From Chryseobacterium sp. StRB126 (GTDB lineage: Bacteria > Bacteroidota > Bacteroidia > Flavobacteriales > Weeksellaceae): 64,000 nt of DNA. Made by a program: the position numbers and the translations under genes. This document shows, piece by piece, positions 1 to 8,942 of this stretch (position 1 is the first letter of the stretch; each line of letters begins with the position of its first letter). Under the pieces are notes generated by a model, which was not told where the DNA came from, did not search any database, and worked only from the letters and a program-made list of their open reading frames with translations. The stretch spans positions 3,100,001-3,164,000 of the forward strand of contig NZ_AP014624.1 in the NCBI RefSeq assembly GCF_000829375.1, given 5' to 3'.

Positions 1-355
1 GATGTTTTGTAATTTCTTCAAAATCTTTGTTCAGCAATCTTCTCACAAAATGAGTGATCGTCCAAAACAAAAATAAAATAGTCAGTGCGCTGAACAATGC
101 AGACATCGCGTTGATTACGATGGAGTAATTTTCGCCTTTCCCTAATGCAAACATGGCCGCCACAGCGCCCACAATCTGGAATAAAGCCGCTCCGGGAGCG
201 TGCGTTACTTCAAGTTTTACTGCAGAAGAAATGTACTCGCCACAATCCCAAAAACTGAAATTGGGTTCTATGGTGGACAAGTACGTGAAAAACGCAATGA
301 CGAAAATCACCCATCCTAAAACGGTGTTCCATTGCCTAAAAGTCCAATTTTTCAT
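1..355 (-). CDS. DUF2723 family membrane glycosyltransferase, N-terminal part
   Basis: Partial gene running off the left edge; 118 residues are visible, starting from the ATG at 355-353. It begins MKNWTFRQWN, then has a hydrophobic segment (about 11-27), a WDCGEY motif at residues 36-41, and two more hydrophobic segments (about 56-72 and 80-100). This layout, with an acidic motif in the first periplasmic loop, is typical of the DUF2723 family: large multi-pass proteins of Bacteroidetes related to protein O-mannosyltransferases. The substrate cannot be told from this fragment. The rest of the gene lies outside the window. Confidence 0.82.
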   Translation of the reverse strand, partial: MKNWTFRQWNTVLGWVIFVIAFFTYLSTIEPNFSFWDCGEYISSAVKLEVTHAPGAALFQIVGAVAAMFALGKGENYSIVINAMSALFSALTILFLFWTITHFVRRLLNKDFEEITKH

Positions 356-373
356 AGTATTAAATCAATTATG

Positions 374-381
374 CGAAAATA
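374..381 (-). promoter_or_regulatory. Possible -7 box of the DUF2723 gene
   Basis: On the minus strand the sequence reads TATTTTCG, one base away from the Bacteroidetes -7 consensus TAnnTTTG. It lies about 19 bp upstream of the DUF2723 start codon. The mismatch keeps confidence low. Confidence 0.35.
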
Positions 382-539
382 AGGCTTTTATATTATTTTA
401 TATTGTTTTTAACAAAATTTAAAAATTTGGCGCAAAATTTGCGATTAAACTCGTGCTAATACTGTAAACAGGAAAATATTTTTTTATTAAACTATGCCCT
501 AGAAATCAAACAAAAGTTTAGTAATTATTTATTTTTTTG

Positions 540-547
540 TATTTTTG
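540..547 (+). promoter_or_regulatory. Bacteroidetes -7 promoter box
   Basis: TATTTTTG is a full match to the Bacteroidetes primary sigma factor -7 consensus TAnnTTTG. It lies 30 bp upstream of the ATG at 578, in a very AT-rich region. No clear -33 TTG was picked out with confidence. Confidence 0.55.
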
Positions 548-577
548 CAGTCAGATTTTTATTGAAAATAACAAATA

Positions 578-1615
578 ATGAGTAATGTTTACGATAATAT
601 TCTTGGCCTAATAGGACATACTCCTATGGTGAAGCTAAATACTGTTACAAAAGATATTCCAGCAACCGTTTATGCCAAGTTAGAATCATATAATCCTGGA
701 CATTCCACCAAAGACCGAATCGCACTTCATATTATAGAGAACGCAGAGGAGAGAGGCTTATTGAAAGAAGATTCCGTAGTTGTAGAAACTACTTCCGGAA
801 ACACTGGGTTTTCTATTGCAATGGTATGTATCATTAAGGGATATAAATGTATTCTCGCAGTAAGCGACAAAACAAAGCCTGAAAAGATTGCTTATCTAAA
901 GGCTTTAGGAGCTACTGTTTATATATGTCCTGCCAACGTACCGGCGGATGATCCAAGATCTTATTATGAAGTAGCGAAAAGAATCGCTTTGGAAACTCCC
1001 AATTCTATTTACATCAATCAGTACTTTAATGAACTGAATATTGATGCCCATTACCAGACTACAGGTCCTGAGATCTGGGAACAGACAGAAGGTAAGATCA
1101 CTCACCTTTTTGCCTGTACCGGAACAGGAGGTACCTTATCTGGTTCCGCAAAGTTTTTGAAGGAGAAAAACCCGGATATTAAAATCATCGGGGTGGATGC
1201 AGATGGTTCTATATTAAAAAGCTATCACGAGACAGGTGAAATTCACAAGGAAGATGTACACCCTTATCAGATTGAGGGAATGGGAAAAAATTTAATCCCT
1301 TCCGCTCTTCTTTTCGATAAGGTAGATGAATTTGTAAGGGTAAATGATGAAATGGCCGCGTACAGAACCCGTGAAATTGCCTTAAAGGAAGCAATTATGG
1401 GAGGTTATACTACAGGAGCTGTGACTCAGGGACTGATACAATATGCTAATTCTCACGAATTAACTGAAAATGATGTGGTTGTTTTAATCTATCCAGACCA
1501 CGGGTCGAGATATATCACCAAGGTATACAGTGATAAGTGGATGGCCGAACAGGGATTTGTTAACAACTGTGTCCACAATTATGACGAAGTCTTCAAGACA
1601 GAGTTTATTAAATAG
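578..1615 (+). CDS. PLP-dependent cysteine-synthase-like enzyme, probable cysteate synthase
   Basis: 345 residues, fold type II PLP enzyme. The PLP lysine is K45 in GHSTKDR (cysteine synthases usually have GGSVKDR); the phosphate/substrate loop TSGNTG is at 72-77, and the glycine loop GTGGTLSG lies near residue 180. The family makes cysteine or related amino acids by beta-replacement on an activated serine. Here it is followed by an alpha-oxoamine synthase, the arrangement reported for flavobacterial sulfonolipid synthesis, where a CysK-like enzyme supplies L-cysteate. The cysteate role is inferred from the neighbour; ordinary cysteine or cystathionine synthesis is the alternative. Confidence 0.8.
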   Translation: MSNVYDNILGLIGHTPMVKLNTVTKDIPATVYAKLESYNPGHSTKDRIALHIIENAEERGLLKEDSVVVETTSGNTGFSIAMVCIIKGYKCILAVSDKTKPEKIAYLKALGATVYICPANVPADDPRSYYEVAKRIALETPNSIYINQYFNELNIDAHYQTTGPEIWEQTEGKITHLFACTGTGGTLSGSAKFLKEKNPDIKIIGVDADGSILKSYHETGEIHKEDVHPYQIEGMGKNLIPSALLFDKVDEFVRVNDEMAAYRTREIALKEAIMGGYTTGAVTQGLIQYANSHELTENDVVVLIYPDHGSRYITKVYSDKWMAEQGFVNNCVHNYDEVFKTEFIK

Positions 1616-1641
1616 GAACAAAATAAAATCACGATACAAAT

Positions 1642-1677
1642 AAAGCCTTTTGCGTGTTCTACAAAAAAGGCTTTTTT
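1642..1677 (+). terminator. Rho-independent terminator
   Basis: AAAGCCTTTT at 1642-1651 pairs with the AAAAGGCTTT part of 1663-1677, followed by a T-run. It sits between the cysteine-synthase-like gene and the oxoamine synthase gene, so the two may be only partly co-transcribed. Confidence 0.7.
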
Positions 1678-1696
1678 ACTTAAAAATTACAATACA

Positions 1697-2971
1697 ATGT
1701 TGGATATTTTTGAAAGAATAAAAGAAAATCCAGGACCTCTTGGACAATTTGCAGATTATGGAGAAGGATATTTTATTTTCCCAAGACTAGAGGGACCTAT
1801 CGGCCCGAGAATGCAATTTCAGGGTAGAGAAGTAATTTTCTGGAGTGCTAATGATTATTTAGGATTATGTAATCATCCTGAAGTCATAGAAGCAGATGCA
1901 AAGGCGGCTGCAGAATATGGAATGTTCTATCCAATGGGAGCAAGGGCAATGTCTGGAGAAACAGATCAGCACCTTCAATTGGAAAAAGAATTGGCAGATT
2001 TCGTACAAAAAGAATCAGCATATTTATTGAATTTCGGTTACCAAGGAATGGTGTCTACCATTGATGCTTTGGTAAGCAGAAATGACGTTATCGTTTATGA
2101 CATGGATTCCCATGCCTGCATTGTGGATGGAGTAAGACTTCATTCTGGTAAAAGATTTACCTACAAGCACAACGATATGGAGAGTCTTGAAAAAAACCTT
2201 CAGAGAGCGACTAAAGTGGCAGAAGAAACAGGAGGAGGAATTCTTGTAATTACTGAAGGGGTCTTCGGAATGAGAGGCCAGCAGGGAAAAATCAAAGAGA
2301 TCTGCGAACTTAAATCAAAATATCAGTTCAGACTTTTAGTGGATGATGCTCATGGTTTCGGAACACTGGGTAAAACTGGTGCCGGAGTTGGTGAAGAGCA
2401 GGATTGTAATGATCAGATTGACGTATATTTTTCTACTTTTGCAAAATCAATGGCTGGTTTCGGAGCATTCCTTGCGGGTGACAAAGAAATCATCAGATAC
2501 CTGAAGTTCAATTTAAGATCACAAATCTTCGCAAAATCTCTTACGATGCCAATGGTAATAGGGGGATTAAAAAGATTAGAGCTATTGAGATCTAGACCTG
2601 AAATCAAGGCTAAACTTTGGGAAAATGTAGCTAAACTACAGAACGGATTAAAAGAAAGAGGATTCAATATTGGAGACACCAATACTTGTGTAACTCCGGT
2701 AATGATGCAGGGAACTCCTGTAGAAGCTACCATATTGGTAAAAGACCTTAGAGAAAATTACGGGATTTTTACTTCAGTGGTGGTATATCCGGTAATTCCG
2801 AAGGGAATGATTCTTTTAAGACTGATTCCTACCGCTTCTCACACGGATGCTGAGATTAATGAAACTCTGGCAGCGTTTGAAGCGATTCACGATAAACTAG
2901 TAAGTGGTTACTATAAAGAGCAGGAACAAATATTACTGCAGGAACAAGGATTAAGTTTTAAACCGATTTAA
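1697..2971 (+). CDS. Alpha-oxoamine synthase, probable cysteate:acyl-CoA (or acyl-ACP) acyltransferase
   Basis: 424 residues, fold type I PLP enzyme of the serine palmitoyltransferase / KBL / BioF group. Seen: GARAMSGETDQH at 81-92 (acyl/PLP pocket), the DSHA loop near 137-140, DDAHGFGTLG at 216-225 (PLP-binding Asp and His), and the Schiff-base lysine K250 in TFAKSMAGFGAF. These enzymes condense an amino acid with an acyl thioester, releasing CO2. In Flavobacterium and Chryseobacterium the homologue next to a CysK-like gene is reported to condense cysteate with a fatty acyl group to start capnine/sulfobacin synthesis. Serine palmitoyltransferase is the alternative; sequence alone does not settle the amino-acid substrate. 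Confidence 0.8.
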   Translation: MLDIFERIKENPGPLGQFADYGEGYFIFPRLEGPIGPRMQFQGREVIFWSANDYLGLCNHPEVIEADAKAAAEYGMFYPMGARAMSGETDQHLQLEKELADFVQKESAYLLNFGYQGMVSTIDALVSRNDVIVYDMDSHACIVDGVRLHSGKRFTYKHNDMESLEKNLQRATKVAEETGGGILVITEGVFGMRGQQGKIKEICELKSKYQFRLLVDDAHGFGTLGKTGAGVGEEQDCNDQIDVYFSTFAKSMAGFGAFLAGDKEIIRYLKFNLRSQIFAKSLTMPMVIGGLKRLELLRSRPEIKAKLWENVAKLQNGLKERGFNIGDTNTCVTPVMMQGTPVEATILVKDLRENYGIFTSVVVYPVIPKGMILLRLIPTASHTDAEINETLAAFEAIHDKLVSGYYKEQEQILLQEQGLSFKPI

Positions 2972-2989
2972 TCTTTAGAAAAAAATAAA

Positions 2990-3019
2990 AAAAACCACTG
3001 ATTGATTCAGTGGTTTTTT
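2990..3019 (+). terminator. Rho-independent terminator
   Basis: CCACTGA (2995-3001) and TCAGTGG (3007-3013) form a stem with a 5-base loop, flanked by A-runs and a T-run. It ends the oxoamine synthase transcript and argues that the next gene starts at 3050, not inside this hairpin at 3002. Confidence 0.85.
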
Positions 3020-3049
3020 GTTTTAAAAACTATAAACTATAAAAAGCAA

Positions 3050-3928
3050 ATGAAACTTAGGGGTTATTTATTAGGTGTTTTGTCGGCGGTTTCATACGGA
3101 TTGATTCCTATTTTTATTCTGCCCATCAAGCAGGCTCATTTTTCAATGGATATTACATTGTTTTACAGGTTCTTCTTTTCAGCCTTAATGGTAGGGGCAT
3201 ACCTCATTTATTCTAAACAAAATTTCAGAATCAATAAAAAGGAAGCTTTAATATTAGCCATTTTAGGAGTGTGCTATGCCCTATCCTCCGAATTTCTGTT
3301 TATAGGATATGATTTTCTCACCCCGGGAATTGCTTCTACAGTTCTATTCATCTATCCGGTGATTGTAGCGTTGATTATGTTTTTCTTTTATAAAGAGAAG
3401 CTTACTAAATTATCTATTGTTTCATTATTTCTTGCTTTTGCAGGGGTTATTGTTTTATGCCTGAAAGGAAGCGGTTTTGAAATTAATTTTGCAGGATTGG
3501 GAATTGTTATGCTCAGTTCATTGTTTTATGCGCTGTATATGGTGATTGTCAACAAATCCAATCTCAAAGTTTCAGGGTTTAAGCTTACCTTCTACTCTAT
3601 GCTTTTTACATCTTTATTTTTTATGACAAAATCAGTTATAGGGCATCAGTCATTTGAGATTCCTTCGATGACCATCTTGATTAACTTTCTTATTTTTGCT
3701 TTCCTTACTACGGTTATTTCCAGCTTATGTCTGGTGTATGCCATAAAAAGCATCGGTTCTACTCCGGTTGCTATTTTAGGAGCATTGGAGCCTGTAGTTG
3801 CCGTAATGGTAAGTGTATTTATGTTTAATGAAAAGTTTACAACCAACTTATTAATTGGTATTACACTAATTCTTCTGGGCGTTATCTTAAATGTTATTTC
3901 AGATCGTAAGAAAGTAAGCCCTATTTAA
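3050..3928 (+). CDS. EamA/DMT superfamily transporter
   Basis: 292 residues from the ATG at 3050; a longer reading from 3002 would run through the preceding terminator. About ten hydrophobic helices in two repeated halves, as in the drug/metabolite transporter (EamA) superfamily: each half ends with a segment of the type 'ALEPVVAVMVSVFMFNEK' (about 245-262). Predicted inner-membrane exporter or importer of small metabolites; the substrate cannot be told. It is followed by a terminator, so it is probably a single-gene unit. Confidence 0.8.
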   Translation: MKLRGYLLGVLSAVSYGLIPIFILPIKQAHFSMDITLFYRFFFSALMVGAYLIYSKQNFRINKKEALILAILGVCYALSSEFLFIGYDFLTPGIASTVLFIYPVIVALIMFFFYKEKLTKLSIVSLFLAFAGVIVLCLKGSGFEINFAGLGIVMLSSLFYALYMVIVNKSNLKVSGFKLTFYSMLFTSLFFMTKSVIGHQSFEIPSMTILINFLIFAFLTTVISSLCLVYAIKSIGSTPVAILGALEPVVAVMVSVFMFNEKFTTNLLIGITLILLGVILNVISDRKKVSPI

Positions 3929-3960
3929 AAAGGTTAATCTTTCAGTATATCAATATGAGC

Positions 3961-3987
3961 AAAGCCGGAACTCCTTAGTCCGGCTTT
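3961..3987 (+). terminator. Rho-independent terminator
   Basis: AAAGCCGGA (3961-3969) and TCCGGCTTT (3979-3987) form a 9-bp stem with a 9-base loop. It lies just after the DMT transporter and may also serve the minus-strand gene that ends at 4090. Confidence 0.75.
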
Positions 3988-4089
3988 ACTATTTTATCAT
4001 AAAACATATATCTGCTATCTCCTATTTAGGGTCTTTTTTGCAGTATAACAAAAGCCTGAGCCAGAATGATTTTTTTCATCTGCTTTATT

Positions 4090-4740
4090 TTAAAGTTTTG
4101 ACTTTGCTTCTGTAAGGTTAACTGTTTTTCCCAATGCTCCGAATTCATGTAAATCTCCAAAAACTTCGATCCGGATCGACTGATTAATTCCTCCTACTCT
4201 TAAAGGATCAAATCCTGCATTCTTTATCACTTCTTCCACATCATGATTTACTTCCATATCATCTGATGCATAAAATAATACAGATTTCTCAGGACTGCCA
4301 TTGGATGCCCCTGCAAGAGTTTCCGCACCAAGAGTTCCGAATGCCTTCACCAGTTTAGAACCCTTAGGAAGAATAGCTTGGTTAAGTTCTCCGGCTGATT
4401 CTCTTTCCCCAATAATTTTTTTGAATCCACCATTGCCGTCAGGAGCAATAGGATTAGATACATCTATAATGATTTTATCCTTCAAAAGATCACCATAATC
4501 ATTAAAGAAATCTTTAAAGGAACCAAACCATATTGCAGGGATAATAAGATCAACGGTATTAATTGCTTCTTTAATACTCATACTTTGGGCAAGTCCTCCG
4601 GATTGTTCAGCAAAATTACTGGCCTCTTCACTGTTTCTTGAAGCAACAATTACTTCATGATTATTTTTTATCAGATCATTAGCAATTGCTTTTCCGATGT
4701 TTCCTAAGCCAATAACAGCTACTTTTTTCAATGTTTCCAT
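4090..4740 (-). CDS. NAD(P)-binding reductase of the F420-dependent NADP reductase-like group
   Basis: 216 residues. The N-terminus has the Rossmann motif VAVIGLGNIGKAIA (GxGxxG at about 11-16) followed by VIVASRN, where R fits NADP(H) preference. DVSNPI at about 93-98 and KAFGTLGAETL at about 132-142 match the F420-dependent NADP reductase / coenzyme-binding family (often annotated 'NADPH-dependent F420 reductase' although these bacteria lack F420). Substrate unknown. It lies downstream of the Crp/Fnr regulator gene with a large inverted repeat between them. Confidence 0.72.
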   Translation of the reverse strand: METLKKVAVIGLGNIGKAIANDLIKNNHEVIVASRNSEEASNFAEQSGGLAQSMSIKEAINTVDLIIPAIWFGSFKDFFNDYGDLLKDKIIIDVSNPIAPDGNGGFKKIIGERESAGELNQAILPKGSKLVKAFGTLGAETLAGASNGSPEKSVLFYASDDMEVNHDVEEVIKNAGFDPLRVGGINQSIRIEVFGDLHEFGALGKTVNLTEAKSKL

Positions 4741-4801
4741 TTCTTTTAATTTTAATATTTATTGAAATCAAAATTACTGGGAAAAGCTATGAGAAAACAG
4801 C

Positions 4802-4857
4802 AAACTAGTTTAAGAAATCATCTTGATATTTGGTAAGATCAATTCTTAAACTAGTTT
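4802..4857. repeat. Long inverted repeat between regulator and reductase genes
   Basis: AAACTAGTTTAAGAA (4802-4816) is repeated exactly in inverted orientation at 4843-4857, and pairing continues inwards with two mismatches. Each arm contains the 10-bp palindrome AAACTAGTTT. It could be a transcript-end hairpin of the Crp/Fnr gene or a pair of operators in front of the reductase gene. Confidence 0.7.
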
Positions 4858-4877
4858 CATATTGATAAGAAATAGAA

Positions 4878-5465
4878 TTAGTTTTTTATTCTTCTTTGTC
4901 TGATTTTGCTAAGGAATTGCGGGGTTATCCCAAGATAGGAAGCTATTTCTACATTAGAAATACGATTGGCTAACTGAGGATATTGTCTGAGAAAAAATTC
5001 ATATTTTTCTTCTCCTGTCGCACTTATATTCTGCAATACTCTATTCTGAAGCTCTATAAATTTATGTTCAATAATCACTCTAAAATTTCTGTCAAACTTC
5101 GGATAATAAGTATACAGATACCAGAGATCATTTTTTTCAAGCTGTAGTACAATAGAGTTTTCCAGAGCAATAATATATAGTTTGCTGGGATTTTTATTAT
5201 GAAAACTATCTATATCTACAATCCAGTCATTTTCTGATGCAAACTGAAGATTATGCTCTTCTCCATTTTGATCTATGCTGTACATTTTGAAACATCCTGA
5301 CACTACAAATGTATAATACTGGCATATTTCATTCTCCTGCAGAATAAATTGCTTTCGTCTGATCCTTCTTTCTGTGATACGTTCATCCAATACATCAATT
5401 TCTTCTTTTGAAAGAGGAATGAAACTTTTAAAATAACTGATAAGTGAAGCCGTTTCTTTTGACAT
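4878..5465 (-). CDS. Crp/Fnr family transcriptional regulator
   Basis: 195 residues. Residues about 20-115 form the cyclic-nucleotide-binding beta-roll (for example 'ILQENEICQYYTFVVSGCFKMY'), and about 150-190 form a short helix-turn-helix with 'NRISNVEIASYLGITPQFLSKIRQRRI'. No cysteine cluster for an iron-sulfur centre is seen, and the arginine needed for cAMP binding is not obvious, as in many Bacteroidetes members of this family. A plausible target is the reductase gene directly downstream (4090-4740), but this is inference from position. Confidence 0.85.
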   Translation of the reverse strand: MSKETASLISYFKSFIPLSKEEIDVLDERITERRIRRKQFILQENEICQYYTFVVSGCFKMYSIDQNGEEHNLQFASENDWIVDIDSFHNKNPSKLYIIALENSIVLQLEKNDLWYLYTYYPKFDRNFRVIIEHKFIELQNRVLQNISATGEEKYEFFLRQYPQLANRISNVEIASYLGITPQFLSKIRQRRIKN

Positions 5466-5628
5466 TGCAAATAAGATGTGTTTTTATCCGGTTTCAGATC
5501 TTGAAAAAAACTGAAAAATAGATAATACAATATATCAAAAAAAACTGAATAACTATAATGATAAAATCCTTATTACTATTTGTGTGAACTCCCTAACCTG
5601 TTTTCTACTTTTGAAGTTACGTTACTTT

Positions 5629-7365
5629 TTACCTTCCAAACATCTTTCTGAAAAAACCGCCTGATCCGCTACGCCCGCTCTCTGCTTCAGCTGTTTTCAG
5701 ATTCTCTGCAGCTATGGGAGAATGATTATAATGTAGAGATATTTTCAGATTCTCTGCTGCATTTGCATATTGGCCTAAATCTAATTGAGCCGTTCCTAAA
5801 TGCTCATAAATTTCCGCTGTAATATCTTCGGTAATTCTTTCCTGTTGTGGTAAAACCTGAAGTGCCAGCAAAGCATATTCTAAGGTCTTTTCATTTTCCT
5901 GCAGGTGATATCCGCAATGAACAGCCCAATAATAACACCAGAAATCTTCATTTCCAAAAGCTATACTCTGTTCAAAACTTTCAAATGCAGCAACTTCGTT
6001 CCTCAGTTTTGCAACGTGAATATATCCCATATTGTATAAAGCTACCTGTACAGATCTCACTTTATCTTGTTCAGAAGCAAAATGTATAGCATATTGTAGG
6101 CATTCAAGAGCTTTCTCATAATTTTCTTCTTCTAAAAAAATATTGGAGCGGCTAATCAATACACTTGGATTATCCGGCATTTCTTCCAAAATACGATCGG
6201 CTTCTTTTGATGCCATATCTACATCCGGCTTTCTGCCTGTCTGTTCTTCAATTTTTGCTTTATAGATATAAAAATTAGTAAAGCATCGTACAATTTCCGA
6301 ATTACTTAGTAAAGGATCTGTTGCTTCTAAGGAATAATAACTTTCCAATCCGATATTAATCCATTCCATTGTCGGCTCATAGTCTTTTAATTCCATATAG
6401 CTATTGCAAAGATGGTCGACAATATTAAAATAGGTTACAGAATCCATTTCATCTATAAAATCTTCCATAAGCTTTTCTCCATCTGCCACAGCTTCCTTAA
6501 AATATCCGGCTTCCAAGCAGGCACTCCATCTGTTTTGAAGAATGTACATAAAATAACTGAACTGCATTCCTTCTGTAGTCACAGCGATTGCCTCGTCATA
6601 TTTTTTCTGGTTGGTAAGTTCTATCGCCAGATTATTACAGCACATAGCAAAGGTATGGGGATCATCATTGTATAGATCTCCATTTCTTGTCACCAGTGTC
6701 TTATAATAAAGATGATAAGCAGTATTGTAACAATCTCTTTTCAGTTGGGTAAGCCTTTCCTTTTCAAATTCAGACATCTGAGGATATTGGGCGAGAATTC
6801 GATTAATTTCAACGCCGGCATTATAGGCTTCCATTGCTTCAGAAGTTTCAGGGTTAATGTCCAGTAGCAGAAAATCAGGATGAGGATTCTGTCTGTTGGA
6901 GATCATAAATAACCTGACCTGTAAAGTGGGTGAAGGTATCAGAGATATTGCTTTTTCATAATAAGGAACAGCTTCTTCCCACTGGCTCATCCAATAGAAA
7001 GCAGAACCTGCATGACGATGACACCAAGGGTGATTGGGACTCAGGCTGATTCCCTGTCTGCTCCATTCTACACACTGAAGAAGCGCTTTCTCATTATCAT
7101 TAGTAAAAATATCATAATGATCCAGTGCAATAAGCCCTAATATTGCACAAAGATCCGCATCTGGGGAAGTTTCATTTATAGAATGGGCCCAAAGATAGAT
7201 TTCCTTAAGTTCTTCCCTATCCTCCGGAAGAGCGTGTCCTTTGATCCAGTTTTTAGCAGCAACGGCATAGTTTTTCTGACGGAATGCTTCAAGGGCTTCC
7301 TGATGTAATGTATTCACAGTTTTATCTATAGATTTATATATTCTTTTCTTCCAGATATTCTTCAT
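5629..7365 (-). CDS. Large TPR-repeat protein
   Basis: 578 residues without a signal peptide, probably cytosolic. It is built from alpha-helical tetratricopeptide-like repeats: for instance 'NHPWCHRHAGSAFYWMSQWEEAVPYYEKAISLIP', 'ALECLQYAIHF' and 'IYEHLGTAQLDLGQYANAAENLKISLHYN'. The C-terminus is glycine/serine-rich and basic. Its start overlaps the end of the upstream bactofilin-like gene by 32 bp, so the two are translationally coupled and probably act together as scaffold and partner. No enzymatic motif was seen and the precise role is unknown. Confidence 0.8.
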   Translation of the reverse strand: MKNIWKKRIYKSIDKTVNTLHQEALEAFRQKNYAVAAKNWIKGHALPEDREELKEIYLWAHSINETSPDADLCAILGLIALDHYDIFTNDNEKALLQCVEWSRQGISLSPNHPWCHRHAGSAFYWMSQWEEAVPYYEKAISLIPSPTLQVRLFMISNRQNPHPDFLLLDINPETSEAMEAYNAGVEINRILAQYPQMSEFEKERLTQLKRDCYNTAYHLYYKTLVTRNGDLYNDDPHTFAMCCNNLAIELTNQKKYDEAIAVTTEGMQFSYFMYILQNRWSACLEAGYFKEAVADGEKLMEDFIDEMDSVTYFNIVDHLCNSYMELKDYEPTMEWINIGLESYYSLEATDPLLSNSEIVRCFTNFYIYKAKIEEQTGRKPDVDMASKEADRILEEMPDNPSVLISRSNIFLEEENYEKALECLQYAIHFASEQDKVRSVQVALYNMGYIHVAKLRNEVAAFESFEQSIAFGNEDFWCYYWAVHCGYHLQENEKTLEYALLALQVLPQQERITEDITAEIYEHLGTAQLDLGQYANAAENLKISLHYNHSPIAAENLKTAEAESGRSGSGGFFRKMFGR

Positions 7366-8887
7366 TCATTGCTGTAAAAGCTTTTCCTATAGTAAGATAC
7401 CATTCTATGGATTCTCTAAACAGCTCCCAATCGTAAAGAAATACTTTAAACACCTTTCCGTTTCCTGAATATGGGTCATTGGTAAGTCCTTCCTGACTTG
7501 AAGCATAAAATAAGTTACATTTCTCCGGGTTTTCAAGCTGATCAGGGCGGAAACAATATGTTCTCATATCAAATATTTCAGCGTGTCTTTCTTTTCCGAT
7601 ATCAAGGCTTCCTACCAATCCTCTTTCACCATGTCTACGCATGAGAAAGCAATACCCATTATACCAGAAGTTATTTTTATCTGCATCCTGATAATCATTA
7701 TATTTTTCCTGTACCATTGGCAAATTCAAATAACCAATAACTTCAGCTGGCTTAACCGTATCCAGAAACTTTCTATAGAAATAAGCGCCACGCTCAGCCC
7801 TTGTAAGTACATCATTCCATAGAATATTGAGCTCATTAATATAGTGTAAGGGAGTTCCCTGTTGAAAAACATTTATAAAAGAGGTTTCTTCGTTTTCACG
7901 ATACACTGCAGAGATTGCTTCCCTATTATTTCCATCCTCTACTATGCAAATAAAAAAGATAAAACCCGATGAATGGGTAAACATTACATGGGCCTGCCCA
8001 TCTTCTTTATCTGGATGTAATTGTATTTCATAATCTTTAAAAGTGTAATGTTGGTACCCTTCCTTATGCAGTCTCACAACAGTCATTAGTTTTTGAAAAT
8101 TTTCCAGCTGGGAGAGAAAGGATTGAAAATCTTCAAATCCTCTATTTTCGAAATACGTTGGAATAGATGCTAATTCAAGAGCGTCTTTTTCTTCTTTTGA
8201 AAGAAGTTGAATATCTTTCTTGATTATTGAGCAATTTTCTTCCAGCATTTTAATAGCTGTGGAACGGGAAATCCAGTCGTTCCATGTAAAGAGGCTTTCT
8301 ATATCTGCTTCATCTTCAGTATATAATATTTCCTCAGCAAAAAGTTCTGCCGGCAATATACGATCGAAATCTTCTTCCTCTTCATCACAAAGGAAAAAGC
8401 CTGCGGTTATTCTTTCTTTTTTATAATCATAATGATACCCTTCAGTAGCCACAAAAATTTTAGCTTTAGTTTCACCTTGTACAATAAGATCTCCATGATT
8501 ATAATTTCCCCAAAAACATTCTTTTACAGTTAAATTCCCGGTAATGTATAATTCTTGTCCGCCTACAATAATAGTATTGGCTTCAAGGTTTCCCAGTACA
8601 CACAGACAGGTAGACCCGTCAGATTCGTGATTGTAAATATTTTTTGCTGTAAGGCTTCCCTCAATAAAGACAGCTAAACAATCTTCCTTCTTGATTTCAG
8701 AATGGTTGTCTATCGTATTAAAAGCTGTAAAAGGATCATCCAGATTCAGATTTTGTACCTCCATATCATGATGGATATAAACCACCCAATCTTCATCAAA
8801 TTCACCGGCCTGTTTTTCATTGCGCCAATATAACCAGCTTTCTTTAGGGAATTTATGCCTGATATCTTTAAACTGTACATACCTCAT
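7334..8887 (-). CDS. Uncharacterised protein with bactofilin-like polymer-forming stretch
   Basis: 517 residues, no signal peptide. Residues about 65-145 show a short-period beta pattern: 'AVFIEGSLTAKNI', 'LCVLGNLEANTIIVGGQELYITGNLTVKE' and 'GDLIVQGETKAKIFVATEG', typical of right-handed beta-helix (bactofilin/polymer-forming) modules. The remaining C-terminal part (about 200-517) is mixed alpha/beta and not recognised. The protein encoded at 12892-13632 carries a similar beta stretch with the same order of motifs, so the two are probably distant paralogues. It is followed and overlapped by a TPR gene. Function unknown. Confidence 0.6.
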   Translation of the reverse strand: MRYVQFKDIRHKFPKESWLYWRNEKQAGEFDEDWVVYIHHDMEVQNLNLDDPFTAFNTIDNHSEIKKEDCLAVFIEGSLTAKNIYNHESDGSTCLCVLGNLEANTIIVGGQELYITGNLTVKECFWGNYNHGDLIVQGETKAKIFVATEGYHYDYKKERITAGFFLCDEEEEDFDRILPAELFAEEILYTEDEADIESLFTWNDWISRSTAIKMLEENCSIIKKDIQLLSKEEKDALELASIPTYFENRGFEDFQSFLSQLENFQKLMTVVRLHKEGYQHYTFKDYEIQLHPDKEDGQAHVMFTHSSGFIFFICIVEDGNNREAISAVYRENEETSFINVFQQGTPLHYINELNILWNDVLTRAERGAYFYRKFLDTVKPAEVIGYLNLPMVQEKYNDYQDADKNNFWYNGYCFLMRRHGERGLVGSLDIGKERHAEIFDMRTYCFRPDQLENPEKCNLFYASSQEGLTNDPYSGNGKVFKVFLYDWELFRESIEWYLTIGKAFTAMNEEYLEEKNI

Positions 8888-8942
8888 TTCAGAAGTTTTA
8901 ATGCATTCAATATATAATAGTTTTTTTCATCATTTGTGAAGC

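Noticed and set aside
153..422. Plus-strand frame of 89 codons at the left edge
   Set aside because: It is antisense to the DUF2723 gene, which has clear family sequence, and its own translation is not protein-like.
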